The notes: generated by a model not told the origin, from the letters alone. A stretch of DNA of 64,000 nucleotides from Lumbricus terrestris (GCA_949752735.1 OX457038.1:23744655-23808654); one strand, 5' to 3'. Positions 33,065 to 44,757 are shown, numbered from the stretch's first letter. Numbers and translations are program-made.

Positions 33065-33356
33065 TTGTATATTACGATATTGGGTAAATTATCCCAGCTA
33101 GAAGTGGAAGACATAAGAAGCTGGCTAATTCCCACCGGCACAGACTGGGGAGCCCATGCCCCGATCCTTTGCAGTACGACCTTGGCCCTGTGTTTCTCAA
33201 TGGCTCAATGCTGTTCTCCAGTTTGGGCCCGCTCTAACCGCACTAACCTGGTGGACGTGAGCTGAAACGCATCAATGTGTATTGTCTCGGGCACACTCCG
33301 ACCCACTCAGTTGCCGTGGCTTCCGGTCCTAAGTAGCATCGCCCCTCCACACCTCA
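33065..33356 (+). pseudogene. LINE C-terminal fragment, 5' half of a split copy
   Basis: Encodes AQCCSPVWARSNRTNLVDV then a decayed LPWLPVLSSIAPPHLR, a conserved block of LINE ORFs. It is interrupted at 33357 by a TIR element and resumes at 33858. Confidence 0.65.
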
Positions 33357-33857
33357 GGGCCCGTATGCACATGAGGGCATAACTCTTATATATGGCTTAA
33401 ATCTGGCCTAATCAGGAATACTGGGTTATTTCCGTATGCATGGCTTGAGATTAGCGAATTAAACTAGGTATAACGTTATTCCAACTGCGAGGTAGGAGTT
33501 AGCCGGCTACTCCCATTGTGAACAATAGACGGCCGACTTTAGCTGGACAGCGCGAACAATAGGCAGCCGTCGATATTTCCCTGTGGCCCGTCTTTAGGTC
33601 TGAATCTGTTTACCCCACGCTGGCAATGACCGTATATAAATATCTTTCACGCATGCGCGCTCAGCTATAACCTATTGAATTGGGGGAAGAGCAAGCGTCA
33701 TGTATCGTCGGGTGCAAGGAATGTGTAGATTAGTTATTCTCGTTGCTATTTTGTCTCGTGCATACGGATAAATTCCAATGGCTAAGTCGGGAGTTGTTAA
33801 GTCGCGTTTAGGCACTATACATAGATTACCTTATGCCTTGTCCTGCGCATACCGGCC
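33357..33857. mobile_element. TIR element splitting a LINE (pair of 3861 repeat)
   Basis: Left end GGGCCCGTATGCACA and right end TGCGCATACCGGCCC are inverted. The interior matches 3861-4225 and 5158-5205. Excising it rejoins APPHLR to RRLEATAKQFS of the interrupted LINE. The duplication is unclear. Confidence 0.65.
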
Positions 33858-34370
33858 CAGAAGGTTGGAGGCTACAGCGAAACAGTTCAGTAAAGTTTGC
33901 TCTGACAACAGCATACCGCTTCAAGTGATATCATATTCCACCCTGCCATGCATCTCCACTCGAGACGGCCCATATGGTTGGACCCACCAGCCAAGGATAT
34001 GACAGCTAATTCGACCTGGAGTGTAGAATTTTATTTTTTATTTTTTTATTTATCCATTTCTATAGCGAATGGTTAACAACTGATGTTGCGAACCATTCCA
34101 TCTGTCTGGCCCCCGGCTACAACCTATCTCACCGCCTCAGGACGACGCTGAACTGTTTCAGAACTGGTCAGGGCCGCTGCACGGCAATTCAAGCTCATTG
34201 GAAGCAGGCTTCGAACCCTCTCAGCGACTGCGGAGAGGTGCAGACAATGTCTCACATAATTAATGACTGCAGAATAACTGGTTTTCCTGGCGAACTTTCC
34301 GCTTTGCATATTGCTGATGATGATGCTGAGCGCTGGCTTAGCGCAAACTGCAAATGCTAAATAAATAGTA
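33858..34370 (+). pseudogene. LINE C-terminal fragment, 3' half of a split copy
   Basis: Continues RRLEATAKQFS, then in shifted frames PGYNLSHRLRTTLNCFRTGQ, CGEVQTMSHIINDC and ADDDAERWLS, the cysteine/histidine-containing end of this LINE type. An AATAATGC tail follows. Confidence 0.65.
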
Positions 34371-34379
34371 ATAATGCAA

Positions 34380-35107
34380 ATGCTAATCCTTTTGATTAGT
34401 AATTGTATGATAGAAGTCCAATGGTGGTTTTATTATGTGAACAATTAGTCAGGCATGGATACAGACTACAGAGTTATTATGACGATCACATCCCATAGGC
34501 CTGTGCAGTCTGGTTCTAAAAACTGGGTCTGGATCGGATTATAAAAAAGTTACACCTCTCACTTATTGAGATATTTTAACTTTTTTTTCTGTTTGGAACT
34601 GTTTTGGTCTGTAGGTCACTGCTGGACACTCCATACTTCAGACATAAATAAAGACTGGACAAAGATTTTCACTTTTACTTCTGTCTCCATTTTGTCTACA
34701 ATAGACCTACTGGTTTATCCAAAAATAAAAAATCTGTTCATAAGATCAAACCCATGTTTGATTTCCGGTGACATAAGTTTCATAAGTTTCAACTGTTCAC
34801 ATTCCAAACAAGAACAGTTGATGAATTGCTGATGTCATACATAAAGAGTATGCAGAGTTTGGTAAAAATTTAATGAAATTTGTGAGGGTAAGTCAGATTA
34901 TACGTGGAATGTACTAACTCACTGAAGTTTCCTCTGATTTTATTGATCTTAGAGTTGGGTCCGCTCTAACCGCACTAACATTTTGACAAATGAAGTTTAC
35001 TGGACGGACAGTCTGTATTGATGAAATAAGTTGTTAAGAAGACAAGAATCGAACAAGGTTGGTCTGCATTACATATGGAGAGTTGGAAGATGGTTTTCCT
35101 GTGTGTG

Positions 35108-35172
<65 letters not shown>

Positions 35173-35520
35173 TGTAGGTTTTTAAAGTAACAATTATTGA
35201 GCAAACATCTCAGAAGGCGAACAGCTTACTGTACAAATGTTGGAAACAAGAATGGAATAAAAAAAAGCCATGTGTGGTTGTCGATTATAACAGCAATATG
35301 TGAGCAATAGACACAGCCTTTCATATTAAACTGAATGCAAAAGATACAATGCAAAAAGACAAGGTTTGCTATAAGAAGTTCTGTTTGCAAACTCTTACAA
35401 TGATCACAGAAATGATAAATAGACCAAAGTGAAATTCAGACTCAAATTAATCTATGAATGTCATAGGAATATCGCAAGCCAGAACAATAGTAGCATTGAG
35501 GTCATCATGTTCTGATGATG
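34380..35520. other. Intronic tract with a GT microsatellite
   Basis: AT-rich, no gene seen. A GT/GC repeat lies at 35099-35171. A short LINE-like phrase GGTCCGCTCTAACCGCACTA at 34958 repeats part of 33227-33248. Confidence 0.6.
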
Positions 35521-35712
35521 ACCACTAATTGTGGTGGGTAGTGTAGGGGTATGTTCAATGTCTTGGAGCCAGAGGGTTTCGGGTTTGAATCCACCTCAAG
35601 CTGCTGTACTCACTCGCAGTTGCTCATGCGCTTCGGCATGAAACTACAATTTAGTGTCAGTGCTGTAGTTGGGAGCGCCTCTGAGTAGATTCTTGAAGGG
35701 GCGCTATAACAA
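35521..35712 (+). mobile_element. tRNA-derived SINE with L2-type tail
   Basis: The head has a GTGGTGGGTAGTGTAGGGG A-box-like stretch and a B box GGGTTTGAATCC (35581-35592). The 3' end GGGAGCGCCTCTGAGTAGAT then GAAGGGGCGCTATAACAAG is the L2-like LINE tail found elsewhere in the window. Such tail sharing is how SINEs borrow a LINE's machinery. Confidence 0.75.
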
Positions 35713-36354
35713 GTGCTTATACATACATGCATATATACATCTCTTTGGATGATGGGAAAACATTTTCGTAAGGACATAGCACCAGCATCAGCCAAACAGA
35801 ATCCAACAGGTTGTTGCAACGTTCGTTGTTCACCCACGATCATACACCAAAGGATGGCAAGAAAATATGGAGGGAAACACTAGATTTATATCCCTATTGT
35901 GTTGTTCAACTCTGCGCAAAAACATGCTTTGAGACTGCACAAAGAAACATTACTGATTACTTATTTTCAGGAATATTTCTTTCCATTATGATCAGAGACA
36001 AATGCCATATACTATGAAAATAACAAAAAGACTATTTTGGAACTTAATTTTCTCAGTTAAAACTAGTGAGCCATATATATAAACTTGTAAATAGCACAAT
36101 AAGCACATCTAGATAAAAAAAATTAATAAAATGACATCCAGGCAAATCTTGAAATTTGTAATGAAAGACTTAAACAAGCTATATTCAGCAATTTGACAGT
36201 GTGATCATCGACAGTAGCCAAGGCATAACAACAACTTAAACAGAATCACATGTAAGTGGTCGTGCATAAACAGGTATCCACTTATGTCTTATCTCTGTGA
36301 CTACAATTGTAATTACCCATAAATGATCATAGCCATTAACAAATGGTGTCGTAC

Positions 36355-36435
36355 CTGTCGTGTAGGCTCTGAATGCACAAAGAAAGTTTTGCCTTGATTC
36401 TTCAATCAACTGTGGTCGTTTCAAACCAGGATAAT
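36355..36435 (-). CDS. Nuclear receptor LBD, helix 9 exon
   Basis: An 81-base exon encoding DYPGLKRPQLIEESRQNFLC then AFRAYTT. The D-x-P-G-L motif followed by an I-E-x-x-Q-x-x-x-x-x-A-L-like helix is what most NR1 receptors show (compare DRPGL or DRPGV in PPAR and VDR). The acceptor is TTGAAAG and the donor is GTACGA. Both phases are 1 and match the flanking exons. Confidence 0.88.
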
Positions 36436-36624
36436 CTTTCAATGAATAAAAAAAATAATCAGTGACAACACCTACTTCCTGTGACATGTTGTTTAACATG
36501 CTAGAAATATTGTTCAAAATTAATTACTGCACTGCATTTATTAATTTACTTTAATTTACTTTTATTAACTTTCTGCGCAGCAACAGAATTAAAAAAATGC
36601 TTAGTTGGAAAAGCTTAAATTAGT

Positions 36625-36627
<3 letters not shown>

Positions 36628-36684
<57 letters not shown>
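36628..36684. repeat. AT dinucleotide repeat
   Basis: Uninterrupted AT tract of about 57 bases in the receptor intron. Confidence 0.95.
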
Positions 36685-36687
<3 letters not shown>

Positions 36688-36901
36688 GCAACCTCAATCT
36701 CAATATCATGTACTTACAACCTTTAAAGACAGTGGTAATTATATCTCTCCTGTCTTATACCGGCAATTGGAGTGAATAATTTCAGTCTTTGACAAAATGT
36801 ACCAGTTAATACCAGTTCCATCTCTTGAACCTTCGGTTAACATCAGTTTTAAATTGTGAACTCTATCTTTATAATTCTGTTGAACTTGCTTGAACTTGAA
36901 C

Positions 36902-37692
36902 ACAATTTATTTGGTTTGGAAGTCGCGTGCAAGTTTCTAAAATTGATATGCAAAATCTGCAACATTGCTTTCCTGGCATGACTTTTTCTACCACTGTGCG
37001 TGATTTGGGTGTGACCTTGGACCAGGAATTGTCCCTTTCTGATCACGTGAGGAATGTATGCACTTGCTTCTACCATCTTCGTCAGATTCGCTCGGTGAGT
37101 TGCTCGCTTACAACCAAAGCCGCCACTACTCTGATGTATGCATTTATATGCACGAGAGTTGACTATGGTAGTGCCATCTATGCGGGCTTAACCCTTTCAC
37201 GCATTAATAAGTTACAATCTGTCCTTAATGCTGCGGCTCGCCTGATTGGTGGCATACCAAAGTTTGGGCATATATCAAGTTTTATACGGGAAGAACTGCA
37301 CTGGTTGCCTATGCAAAAACGTATTAAATTTAAGATCCTAATGTTCATGCGTAATTGCTCAGCAGGCCAAGCTCCGACATATCTTATGGAACTCTGTGTA
37401 CCTGTGCTATCCATTCCAGGTCGTAGATTCCTTCGCTCTGCTACGCATGGCAACCTGGTTGTCCCTATGGCTCGATCTTCCACAGTGCTGCACAGAAGCT
37501 TTGCTATAGTCGGTCCGTCTTTCTGGAATAAGTTGCCTATTAGTCTCCGTAATGAGCTTCTTTGTCTTTCTTTGCCCCTTTTCCGCAAGCGTTTGAAAAC
37601 CATTCTCTTTGATTGTGGTTTGGTGTCAGGTCTGGAGCGCCTCTGAGGAGTTCTCTTGAAGTGGCGCTATAAAAATGTACGATTACAATTAC
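36902..37692 (+). CDS. L2-like LINE reverse transcriptase, twin of 19322 copy
   Basis: An open frame of 239 codons (36927-37646), identical in protein to the end of the 20512-19373 frame except for one residue near the C terminus (GLERL versus GRERL) over the region compared. It begins at the QVSKIDMQNL segment, so it lacks the catalytic motifs. The tail is GCGCTATAAAAATG and three ATTACA units. It is a 5'-truncated, very young copy, opposite in orientation to its twin. Confidence 0.9.
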
Positions 37693-38075
37693 AATTACAA
37701 AATAAACTTACTCCAAATTTGTATAAAACCAACTACATCCTCTTCAGATCCCATAAGAAAAAAAATATCCCAATGAACTTCCTATTCTACTTATTGAAGG
37801 GACTCCTATCACCCAAGTGGCATCCACACAATTTTTGAGCGTATACATTGACCAGCATTTAAATTGGAAGAAGTACATCAATAATATCTCTAGCAAAATT
37901 GCTAAGACTGTTGGTGTGCTATTTCGTTCATCTAAACTGATTCCTATTTCTATCCGGCCTATGCTATACTATTCTCCTATTTATCCTTATTTAACCTATT
38001 ATAATTTAATTTGGATGTCTACTTACAAATCTAATTTTGTCAGGCTAGTCACCGTTCAAAAATATGCAATCCGAT
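37693..38075 (+). pseudogene. LINE fragment, 5' half of a copy split by hAT
   Basis: Encodes KLTPNLYKTNYILFRSHKKK, VYIDQHLNWKKYINNISSKI and RLVTVQKYAIR, the thumb/C-terminal region of a CR1/L2-like LINE. It is interrupted at 38076 by a hAT-like element and resumes at 40833. Confidence 0.75.
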
Positions 38076-38432
38076 TAGGGATGTTAACCGATAACCGGAA
38101 ATCCGGTTATCGGTTCTGAATCCGATAACTGGTTTTATAATTTACCAAACGATAATCGTATTTATTTTTCTTGTCATTATTGCAGTGAAAATTGACAGAA
38201 ATGATGCTTTCAGTGTTACTAGATTTTTCCGAATTTTAATCGCATATGGCCGGCCGGCAGTCTTGCAGATGAGCGCATAGATATCTCACATTTTAATATG
38301 TGATGTCTCTGGATGAGTGAATATATTATGTCTGTCTTAAATTCGTGTTTGGTTTTTTTACAGCAATCCGCTGTCGAGTTACTAGTGAATATATACATTG
38401 CAACTGGCCCTTAGGCTACCTACCTACCTTAA

Positions 38433-39491
38433 CCTCTTCGCTGCGGATGACGAGTATGTCTCGTCATCTAAATGCATATGTCATACGCGGAAGACGAGTA
38501 TGTCCCGTCATACAATCTATACCCATTATACAGTATCTATAATGGAGAATGTGTTTGGGACTTTGGATTTGTTTCCACAATGCACGCCAACAATTTCGCA
38601 GGTATTGATCTGAAACCTTGTCCCTAGATAGAAAGTCACCCAATGGAGGGATTGGCCAATCCCTCACCATGGGTGGAGGGCGAAACCCCTATCTTGGACT
38701 AGTAATAACAGAATCTTACAGTGCGATGTAATTCACCAAAGAGGGGCTTGCTCGGAGTGGGTCGGATTGGTGATGGGGTGGGGTCAGATAATGGAGCGGG
38801 GTTGGGGCCAGGTCGGGGGAGCAAAAAACGTAATTTACCATAAAATGAATGGTACCAAAGGCGAATAACCAAAATTTGCACTAGAGAGATGGCGATGTTT
38901 GGGGTGAGTTTTGGGCGGATTGGTGGTGGGAGAGGCAGGTTTGGGGATGGGGCGAGGTGGGGGAATCAAGGGGAGAAAATGAAATTTACCGTAGAACGCA
39001 GGTCACCGCAGGCGAATACCCGAAATTTGTCCTGGAGGTAGTGAGGATGGTTGGGGTTGGTTTTTGGCGAATTGGTGGTTGGGTGAGGAAGTTTGTGGGG
39101 TAAGGCGATATGAGGGGCGAAGTCGAGGGGGGTATAAAATCGAGAAGCAAATCGAAATTTACCGTATGCCTACAACACAGGTTTCCACAGCTAGTGTATT
39201 GATCTCGGCGTCTAATGCGTCCGCTAGATGTAATCGTTATCGCACACGACGCACAGCAAAGTAAGAAATATAATTCTTCGGTATATGTCAGTCCTAGAGG
39301 TAAGCTCAAGGTCAGATTAGTCCCGGTTCAAGGTCGAACCGTGTCTATTTATTCCCATGTGCTTGCCAAAAAGTTTGTAGGTGTGGATATATTTAGGCCC
39401 AACAATAAACGTCTACAGGTAGAATTATTAATATTGTATATATATATTATTATGCCGCACACGGGATTAAAAAGCTGTCGCAGCGAAGAGG
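38433..39491. mobile_element. TTAA-flanked (piggyBac-like) element 1
   Basis: Inverted ends CCTCTTCGCTGCG and CGCAGCGAAGAGG between TTAA at 38429-38432 and 39492-39495. The interior has GACGAGTATGTC repeats and a Helitron-like segment (about 38600-39195). A right end of the same family, GCAGCGAAGAGGTTAA, stands alone at 44410-44425. Confidence 0.8.
38600..39195 (+). mobile_element. Helitron-like segment
   Basis: Contains the ATGGAGGGATTGGCCAATCC and ACCATGGGTGGAGGGCGAAA units of the Helitron at 8512 and ends ACAGGTTTCCACAGCTAGT, like its 3' end. The 5' end is not clear. Confidence 0.5.
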
Positions 39492-39495
39492 TTAA

Positions 39496-40442
39496 CCCTT
39501 TACCCGTTTGACCCGAGTATACTCGCCGACGGCTAACTAGCCTGCAGCGTTTGACCCGAGTATACTCGCCGATCATTATTTAAGCCTTTCCACTACAGTT
39601 TGTCCCGTATAAACTCGCGTATTTATTGCTCTATGATACAAATCTATTATTTATAACGTCTATGGTGTTCTATATTTAGTATTCTATTTTTAGTTATCAT
39701 TTGAATAGTTGCAAAACAACATGTTTGCGGTCGAAAATCGTGATTATGTCACATTCTTCTATAAGAAATGAAACTTCTGTTTGCGCTATGTCAGCGTCGG
39801 TCTAAAACAGTTTTCTAAAATAGTTTTAGCTGAAGATTCATTTGAAGAATCAGAATTATCACAACTAGATGGTTTGAATGAGTTTTCGGGCATTGTTTTA
39901 GGCCCAAGTTTGAGCTACTTTTGTGGAAGATTTGGTTTCAACTAGCCTATGTTCGAGGAAACTAATCCGCCGGCTGCAATACTGGCTTCAAAACCACCAT
40001 GTTCCAAAAGATTCATTGTTGGAACAAATTAGCAGTCAGTGACTATCACACAGTCTGTCACAAACAATGATAAATCGACAGTATTTTCCCATTACTAGGC
40101 ATATTACTGCACAGTATTGTGCAGAAACCTGATCTGGAAATGTGTTGGCCGCTGTTGGACACGATTTCTTTCCAAACAGCGAAGTTTCTCTTTGCGCCGT
40201 AGCAGTCTATTCTTTGAGGTTTATCATGCAGGAAAACATTACTTACGATTATTTTCAAGTAAATTTCTTTACCATTATAGCAAGAGACAAGCGTGACTTA
40301 CAAATAACAACACCAAACAAATTTTTTTTCATGTTTTAGTAAGAACCAGTCCGGTATGTTCAACCCTGACATGGCATGTACGCCCAAAAATAATTGAACG
40401 GTGCAGGCTGGTTAAGAAATTTTTTAATGAACTGGTAAAGGG
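39496..40442. mobile_element. TTAA-flanked (piggyBac-like) element 2
   Basis: Ends CCCTTTACC and GGTAAAGGG with TTAA at 39492-39495 and 40443-40446. The CCCTTTxCC termini match those of the piggyBac at 24766. A doubled GTTTGACCCGAGTATACTCG lies just inside the left end. No intact transposase. Confidence 0.8.
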
Positions 40443-40832
40443 TTAATACTCTATGGAAATTTCCATGGTCTATGTTTTGTAATAGACATTAGGCGGCATG
40501 GCGGTCGTTGTGTGGTTGGAAATCGCCAATAGAAAGTTCCTTTTTTGTTGTAACGACATGTGTTTATTACGAATATCTTTTATTTATGTTGAATTATGAA
40601 GATTTATTAGCAGCATACAGAGTAAATTATGTTCATTTTGAATCTCTAATTAGAAAATTATAATACGTCATTGATGCTGGATTGCATTACGTAAGAGCCT
40701 GCATAGATTAATTTGAATTATATAGCATTTCCGAGAGGCAATTAAAAACCGATAACCGATTTAAAACCGGATTTTACAAACGCGATAATCGGTTTTTAAT
40801 AAAAACCGATATAGTAACATCCCTAAATCCGA

Positions 40833-41220
40833 TCTATAGCTAATATTCCTCGCTGAGTCCACACCGCTCTGTACTTCAAGGAATTTGGATTATTAAAAAT
40901 CGATCAAATTAGGCACTTGCAAATAGGAGAGTTTATGTACCGCTATAACCATGACCTTTTACTACTTGTATTTAATTATTTCTTTAACCTTACCTCTGAT
41001 CGCCACTCTTATTCAAATAGAAAATAACTGCTTATGACCTTCACTACGCACATACTAACACTTGTCTATTCTCTATACAATGTACTGGCTCCCAATGTTG
41101 GAACTATCTCTCTCTACATATCTTCATTCCCAACCAAACACTAGATTATTTAAGCATAAACTTCACCTTTATATACTTAAAACACTTCCTGATATTTAAT
41201 AGTTATGGTTTCTGCTCAGT
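40833..41220 (+). pseudogene. LINE fragment, 3' half of a copy split by hAT
   Basis: Continues from 38075 with a decayed FKEFGLLKIDQIRHLQIGEF and MYRYNHDLLLLVFNYFFNLT, the conserved end of CR1-type ORFs, into non-coding 3' sequence. Confidence 0.7.
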
Positions 41221-41779
41221 GGTTTTGCCAAGCCCTTAGTTAAGTCCTTAGTTAAGTCATTAGCTAAGAGTTGTTTTTCTTGTTGTACTCTATTTGTTGA
41301 TTGCTTATTAATAATTTCGTTCTCTTTCGCCCTAATGATCTTTATATTCCTGCAATTGAATGTACTGTCATGTTGAATTTTTTTTACATGAACAATGGGT
41401 GGTCCTATTAGCGGGATTGTCCGTCCCTTATGGGTTTCCCCTTCTTAACCAAATTATGTTAAAGAATTGCTCAATGCCATAATTGTATCATGTTTCTTTG
41501 TTGTTTTGGTTTAGAAAAAAAATATATCGACTGTTACTGGCAGAAGAAACACCACAGAGTCTGTATTAGCAACATATAGTTATTTAAAATGCTAGTAGAA
41601 CATAAAAATATAGTGTGATGCTACAAGTTTGGACACAGCATCAAGTATCCCCTGCCATATCTAATAACTACAAGCACAAAGAAACAATCAAAAGACACAG
41701 GTTATTTTAAAATTCAATTCAAAATTCATGTTTACACTTTATTATCTTCAATGGTTGATGAGATATAACTGTTTTACAC

Positions 41780-41870
41780 TGTAAGAGAAATTATTATTAT
41801 CATTATTAAATAAATTTGTAACGCGTGCAAGGTCACACCAAAATGTGAATATGAGGCAAACCAAACCCCT
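41780..41870 (-). mobile_element. L2-like 3' end, inverted
   Basis: ATTATTAAATAAATTTGTAA then GCGTGCAAGGTCACACC is the inverse of the 3' ends at 2515-2555 and 54630-54675. Confidence 0.55.
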
Positions 41871-42057
41871 CAAAATATCTGGTCATGGACTAAACAAGGG
41901 CTACAAGCATTTGGAATGTAGAGGGTTAATGCCATAATCTTAAAAGTACCCAAGGTAGAATAAACCCATAAGTCTACCAGAAAATACCAAGGAAGAATGA
42001 ATTATTTCAAGATATTTTACTGTGTAAATCATGACAGAAATAGGGAGTTTAAAACAT

Positions 42058-42927
42058 CTACCGTATTTTCGCGAATGTAACATGCGGGTTATACAAAGTT
42101 TTACAAACCACGCACCCTACCCGCGTGGTATACTCGTGGGCGTGTTATAAAAATAATTTTTTTTACACAATCACATGTTGTACCAGATTATTTTCAGGTC
42201 ATGGTCAGAAACTGCTGCCAAAAGGCTTTTTTTAGCTTAAAATACGGAGGCATGGACGTCGGCGAAACGATAGGGCATGAGGTCCGACGTCAGTAGTAGT
42301 ATTCGTTTATTATCATTATCATAAAATGTCAGAGCCAAAGAAAGTCAGAATTGAAAAAATTATGATATGACCATAAATATAAAAGTCAAATTTTACTGTA
42401 AATATATTGCAATTGTCTGTCGTTTTCAGTTTTGCAATTTATAAACGAATGTACACAGATGAAAATCTGTATTATCGCTCGCACAGCACTAAGTATGAAG
42501 CTCCGAAAAGAAGGGTTTTTATTTGCTATATAGCACATAATTTTGCGATTTTCAAACAGTCTAGTTAATTCTCCTTTTCAGTGTCATCTGCTGGCTCTCC
42601 CACGTTAAAAATTGTAAATATTGTCCATGGCATTAAAAATGAAGTTTAATTTTGCCCGAATGACTAGCAAGTGAGCAAATTGAACCAGTTATGACTATAT
42701 ACACAGGCGGATATTATATAATGAACGAGTCACATTAATGTTAGCCTACATGTACGAATACTCACGTGTGGTTAGATGAATGAAAATGGGTGTGTCTTAT
42801 ATTCTGGTGCGTGTTATACATATTTAATTTTTAATCATTTGAATCACAAAAAGTAGCGTGTTATATTCGGATGCGTGTTATACCCGTGTGCGACGCTGTG
42901 CGTGTTATATTCGCAAAAATACAGTAG
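42058..42927. mobile_element. CTACCGTATTTTCGCG element, copy A
   Basis: Inverted ends CTACCGTATTTTCGCGAATG and ...TTCGCAAAAATACAGTAG, with repeated GGTATAC/GTGTTATA units inside both ends. The interior matches 61729-62620 in inverse orientation. A 5' fragment also lies at 643-735. Confidence 0.75.
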
Positions 42928-43249
42928 AGAAGAGTTTGAAGGAACAAACAGAAGGTAATGAATTACTGATTCCATGAAATGGGGATTTATTCAAAAACTT
43001 TTTATCTGGAGAAAAACAGGAGTGAGCATCTGCCAGTGAATATTTCACATAATGCAAATTCTCAGGAATTGAAGCTCTGTAGAAACCTCAACAGAAGAAC
43101 AGCTGCAAAGGATGAGTTTCTGACATTGCATTGGTATAAAAAAAGCTGATTCCATGATGCATAAACTTCAGCTATCTTTTATAGGTATCCAGAATGTTGA
43201 GAGTGACTAGCGACTAGTGACTACAATACAGAAAATCAGGGTAACTTAC

Positions 43250-43495
43250 CAGTGGCTATTAGAATGAGAACATTTAACACAGCGGATTCAATTCGATCAA
43301 GTTCTAAACTATGAATCATTTCGGCATATTTGATGAGCTTCTTTTTGAAAAGATCTTCAGATCGCCAAGATAAGAAGTGATGAAATTTCTTCTCTTCTGG
43401 GTCATACCAGTGATTGGCAGCTACGAGGATTCTGCTCTGTGACTGGCCAAGTCGAATTAGAGTTGCCTGGTCTTTTGTTGCAAAATCTTGAAAAC
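43250..43495 (-). CDS. Nuclear receptor LBD, helices 4-9 exon
   Basis: Encodes 81 residues from FQDFATKDQATLIRLGQSQS to NVLILIAT, with a split codon at each end (acceptor TTTCAG, donor GTAAGT). DQATLIRL is the conserved helix 4-5 segment; KKKLIKYAEMIHSLELDRIE is the helix 7-8 region, where many NR1 receptors have a similar F-x-x-x-x-x-x-L-x-L pattern. NHWYDPEEKKFHHFLSWR replaces the usual beta-turn region and I do not recognise it from a named receptor. Confidence 0.9.
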
Positions 43496-43889
43496 CTGAA
43501 AGACATTAACAAAAGCAATAACCTGAAGATGATGATGGTGATGATAACATTGAAAAAGATCAAATCACTCTGGGCTGATACTGATAATGACACACACAAG
43601 TTTTACTTCGCGGATTAGGTAGGAATAAACATTAGGCCTATTTATGGGAAGCTATCAAAGCCAGTACCTACTAATCAAACTCGCTATAGATATAGCCTAT
43701 ATAATTAAAGATTGCCAGCTTAGCCCTGTTTACCAATATTGATGACGCTGTCGATATTGTATCTGCCCCCTCCGTGAAGCTATGACGACTTACAATGGGT
43801 TGTTTCACATTCAATAAATGTGATTTAATATAGCTTCTTTGCTCCGAGATTATTTTCCGCAAATACCGGTTCTAAATTTTTTGAAATTT

Positions 43890-43975
43890 CAATACATACG
43901 TCGCACCTTTATACAAGTCGCAATCGCCGACGCCCATGTAAAAAACCGCAACTTATAGTCCGAAAAATACGGTAT
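43890..43975. mobile_element. Terminus of another ...AATACGGTA element
   Basis: AACTTATAGTCCGAAAAATA then CGGTAT, with GTCGCA repeats just inside. Only one end is recognised. Confidence 0.45.
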
Positions 43976-44640
43976 ATCCCGACAGTTTGTATCAGAAGTT
44001 TTGGTTGTCAACTATTGTTGTTTCATTTCAGGCATATTAGCTATTTCTAGAGATAATAATAATATTTTTTCTTTAATGAATCACTTGCAAACGCACTGTG
44101 CTGTGCATGCAAAAATTATGCAACAATCTTAATTAATATCAATCTCAACTACTAACAGAACAGACAGCCTGCAATACACGGCGCTAATAGAAGCCTAAAA
44201 ACCACGTCCGCCTTACGGGACTCCAACTCAGTAACGCTCGTTCTTCATTCATTGCGGTATGGGTTGCGGTGGGATGGGTGGGGTGGATGTGGATGGGGAG
44301 CGGGCGGTTGGGGAGCCACCAGTGAGGGTCGGGAACATAGCTCGAGGGTACGCATACCTAAAATAGAATATGTTAAAATACGTACAAACCTTTAAAAAAA
44401 TACAATAGGGCAGCGAAGAGGTTAATCCATTTCCTCCAATTCTTCTGTTATAATTAATTTAATGCCCCTCTTTTAAATCCTCTGCTGCCTCTCTAACCAG
44501 TTCTTCTATGTAGATATTGAATAGCAAAGGTGACAACGGACATTCTTATTTCACTCCTCTACCCACCTTCCAGGTCCTAGAAACTCTCCTTCTGTTCTGA
44601 TTCGTATCTTGTGCCCCATATATATTATAAGTTTCCTATT

Positions 44641-44745
44641 GGGGGGCCCGGTAGAGTGGTGGATAACACACTGGTGTAGAGTGTGAGAGGTAGCGAGTTC
44701 GAGCCCCCGTTAGGTGGATTTGCTTTGTAGGCTATTAGAGCCATG
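44641..44745 (+). mobile_element. tRNA-derived SINE head
   Basis: GGGGGGCCCGGTAGAGTGGT with an A-box-like start and B box GAGTTCGAGCC at 44695-44705. It differs from the SINE at 35521, so it may be a second family or a decayed tRNA-like unit. No L2 tail seen. Confidence 0.5.
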
Positions 44746-44757
44746 TATTGCAGGCTG

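Larger units (their letters stand above)
38076..40824. mobile_element. hAT-like element, exact 8-bp duplication, with nested insertions
   Basis: TAGGGATGTTAACCGATAAC at the left and ...AGTAACATCCCTA at the right. Target AATCCGAT is duplicated at 38068-38075 and 40825-40832. Subterminal palindromic GATAACCGG units lie at both ends. Two TTAA-flanked elements are nested inside. Confidence 0.9.

Noticed and set aside
44641..44745. A functional tRNA gene
   Set aside because: The A- and B-box-like motifs are present but I cannot fold a proper cloverleaf; a SINE head is more likely.
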